DNA from: Eggerthellales bacterium UBA948
Lineage (GTDB): Bacteria > Actinomycetota > Coriobacteriia > Coriobacteriales > UBA8131
Assembly: GCA_002293265.1 (NCBI GenBank)
Contig: DBCW01000139.1
Span: 7,426 to 14,285 of the forward strand
Length of the DNA: 6,860 bases
Direction: 5' to 3'
Of this stretch, positions 5,838 through 6,860 are shown one piece after another. Each line of letters begins with the position of its first letter. Position 1 is the first letter of the stretch. The notes below the pieces were generated by a model. The model did not search any database. It was given only the letters and a program-made list of their open reading frames with translations, and was not told the origin of the DNA. The translations under genes were made by a program, and so were the position numbers.

Positions 5838-5862
5838 AAAATCCGAATTAATCGGCACTTAC

Positions 5863-6303
5863 TTAGCTTAGAGGATATTTAACGTCAAGCTCACGTACCA
5901 GATTTGGCTTGCCATCGGTACTCTCGCCACTATATACCGCAAGCTTAGATGTTTCATGGTTGAGCATAAAGATAACCTGACTAGAACTTCCGTCCTCACC
6001 TGTTGAGGTCATTCCCAAAATGTTAAAGTTGCTGGATGAGTTAGCCTCAAGCTTCTCTACAGCTTTTTCATATCCCAGATTTGCCACTTCGGCTTTCTTT
6101 TCATCAGAAAGTTCCATCCACTGAGTAGTTGTGTATGTAAGGTTAACTGAGTAATTGTCTTGGGTAACATTGCTTGTTTTTTGTTGTGTCATTGAGATGC
6201 TCTTGATGGTCTCTTCGGCTGAAGCACCACCACAACCTGCCAAAATCCCCAATACCGAAACTGAAAGTAATGCTGCAAATAGTACTCTTACTGCTTTTTT
6301 CAC
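5863..6303 (-). CDS. Small secreted lipoprotein of unknown function
   Basis: A 146-residue protein with a clear lipoprotein signal peptide: basic start MKKAVR, hydrophobic stretch (residues 7-20), and lipobox L21-A22-G23-C24, cleaved before Cys24, which would be lipidated and hold the protein on the outer face of the membrane. The mature part starts GGASAEETIKSISMTQQK, is rich in Ser/Thr/Asn, has no cysteine after Cys24, and looks like a small beta-rich domain with a helix (residues about 66-87, LSDEKKAEVANLGYEKAVEKLE). I do not recognise a family. The GTG start is preceded by GGGAGG about 9 bases upstream. A 15-bp palindrome lies directly before that site. Downstream comes the MITE-like element and then the flippase-like gene in the same direction, so an ancestral operon is possible. 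I am sure of the lipoprotein call but not of any function. Confidence 0.9.
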   Translation of the reverse strand: MKKAVRVLFAALLSVSVLGILAGCGGASAEETIKSISMTQQKTSNVTQDNYSVNLTYTTTQWMELSDEKKAEVANLGYEKAVEKLEANSSSNFNILGMTSTGEDGSSSQVIFMLNHETSKLAVYSGESTDGKPNLVRELDVKYPLS

Positions 6304-6320
6304 TTTTCTGTTCCTCCCTT

Positions 6321-6335
6321 TCGTTTAATAAACGA
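6321..6335. promoter_or_regulatory. 15-bp perfect palindrome upstream of the lipoprotein gene (possible operator)
   Basis: TCGTTTA and TAAACGA flank a single central A. The palindrome ends directly beside the GGGAGG ribosome binding site of the lipoprotein gene, where a bound repressor would block transcription or a hairpin would affect initiation. AT-rich sequence makes chance palindromes likelier, so this is tentative. Confidence 0.35.
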
Positions 6336-6393
6336 TTTATCTGTTAGTACGACTCATGAATCACAACAGTACACGAAATAAAATGCCTACAAA

Positions 6394-6423
6394 CTTTGAA
6401 TCTACATGGACTAGACTTCAAAG
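6394..6423 (-). terminator. Stem-loop, possible terminator of the tail-anchored protein gene
   Basis: CTTTGAA-TCTA (6394-6404) pairs with TAGA and TTCAAAG (6412-6415 and 6417-6423), giving 11 pairs with one bulged base and a 7-base loop. On the minus strand it is followed by TTTG and then a T-rich stretch (ATTTTATTT), about 100 bases past the stop of the edge gene. The stem is AT-rich and the T-tract interrupted, so this is a weak terminator at best. Confidence 0.35.
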
Positions 6424-6521
6424 CCTCACTTACACGCCCTGTTGTGTTGTTGCTTTATTTCTTACTCCCCTCTTTCCGCATTCTGAACAATACCAAATAT
6501 TAAACAAGCACTCTTGTGTTG

Positions 6522-6860
6522 TTAGCCTAAAAAGCCTGCGTTTACAAAAAAGCTGACTATGAGCATTTGCAGAATCATGACAGCAAGAAGCGCCAGAATA
6601 AACCACACGCTCCTGATCCTTGGCTTACGCTCACCTTCTTCTTCGAGATAATCATCCGAGTCATCTATATCAAGACCGCTGTCTGTAATCAATGGATTAA
6701 CCGTATGAGCACTCTTTTCTTGAACAACTTGCGCCGGTTGTGCTAAAGCCACACTTGGCGAAGACTGTTGTGCGTTTAAAGAGGGCGTAGCGCCGACGAC
6801 ATGTGTCACAGTTGCTTCGACCGGTGCCATCTCGGCGGTAATCTCTGCCGAATGTGTGAC
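6522..6860 (-). CDS. C-terminal part of a tail-anchored membrane protein (5' end outside the window)
   Basis: The frame stays open to the window edge, so the gene is cut; 112 residues plus the stop are visible, and the ATG at 6828-6830 is probably internal. The visible part begins with a low-complexity linker rich in Ala, Val, Thr, Gln and Ser, including two VTH-containing segments (VTHSAEITAEM and VEATVTHVV), then an acidic stretch (DSGLDIDDSDDYLEEEGE), a basic patch (RKPRIRS) and a single C-terminal hydrophobic span (VWFILALLAVMILQMLIVSFFV) that ends a few residues before the stop. The basic patch before the span places the N-terminal side in the cytoplasm. A cytoplasmic domain carried on a flexible tether is likely upstream, but it is not visible and I cannot name the family. 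Confidence 0.75.
   Translation of the reverse strand, partial: VTHSAEITAEMAPVEATVTHVVGATPSLNAQQSSPSVALAQPAQVVQEKSAHTVNPLITDSGLDIDDSDDYLEEEGERKPRIRSVWFILALLAVMILQMLIVSFFVNAGFLG

Larger units (their letters stand above)
6304..6521. other. Intergenic region without a convincing gene
   Basis: The 218 bp between the lipoprotein start and the stop of the edge gene should contain the lipoprotein promoter and the terminator of the upstream gene. A plus-strand frame from 6356 to 6556 would code for 66 residues, but it has no ribosome binding site and overlaps the end of the edge gene, so I leave it out. The notable content is the palindrome at 6321-6335 and the stem-loop at 6394-6423. Confidence 0.5.

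Noticed and set aside
5697..5845. Target-site duplication flanking the MITE-like element
   Set aside because: I compared the few bases on each side for offsets around the inverted repeats and found no convincing direct repeat.
5843..5855. CCGA-ATTAA-TCGG hairpin followed by ATTTT on the minus strand, after the lipoprotein stop, as a terminator
   Set aside because: The stem is only 4 bp and the T-tract short; too weak to call.
6356..6556. Plus-strand frame of 66 codons
   Set aside because: No ribosome binding site, no domain, and it overlaps the end of the tail-anchored protein gene.
1..6860. A new multi-gene defence, mobile or biosynthetic system
   Set aside because: Every gene is either housekeeping, a known membrane or unknown-function family, or an isolated small protein; no effector, nuclease, transposase, toxin or biosynthetic enzyme cluster is visible.

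Overview
The window looks like a chromosomal segment of a mid-GC, Gram-positive-type anaerobe. My best guess is an actinobacterium of the Coriobacteriia. This rests on the seryl-tRNA synthetase sequence style, a DUF711/PFL-family protein, a YtxH plus PRC-barrel gene pair, a lipobox lipoprotein, and frequent GTG/TTG starts behind GGAGG-like ribosome binding sites. It is inference from remembered family resemblance, not from a search.

All genes but one lie on the minus strand. Read in minus-strand order from the right edge they are: (1) the 3' part of a gene for a tail-anchored membrane protein with an acidic linker, cut by the window edge; (2) a small secreted lipoprotein of unknown function; (3) a non-coding mobile-element-like insertion of about 136 bp with perfect 19-bp terminal inverted repeats; (4) a polytopic membrane protein of the LPG-synthase-TM/UPF0104 'flippase-like' family; (5) a YtxH-domain protein; (6) a double PRC-barrel protein whose start codon is not a normal one; (7) serS; (8) a UPF0210/DUF711 'PFL family' protein closely following serS; (9) at the left edge, copies of a GCGGGAATGACA-type palindromic repeat. 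The only plus-strand gene is a 65-codon single-pass membrane protein that diverges from serS and converges on the PRC-barrel gene.

Likely units are serS with the PFL gene (34-bp gap) and YtxH with PRC-barrel (the PRC ribosome binding site overlaps the YtxH stop). The lipoprotein and flippase-like genes may once have been closer together; the small element now separates them and may supply part of the flippase-like gene's promoter.

I found no CRISPR, phage, toxin-antitoxin, biosynthetic or defence system, and no strong sign of a new multi-gene system. The observations most worth following are the missing standard start codon of the PRC-barrel gene (its first domain clearly continues upstream of the first available TTG) and the MITE-like element, which carries inside it a degenerate copy of the palindromic repeat found at the left edge.
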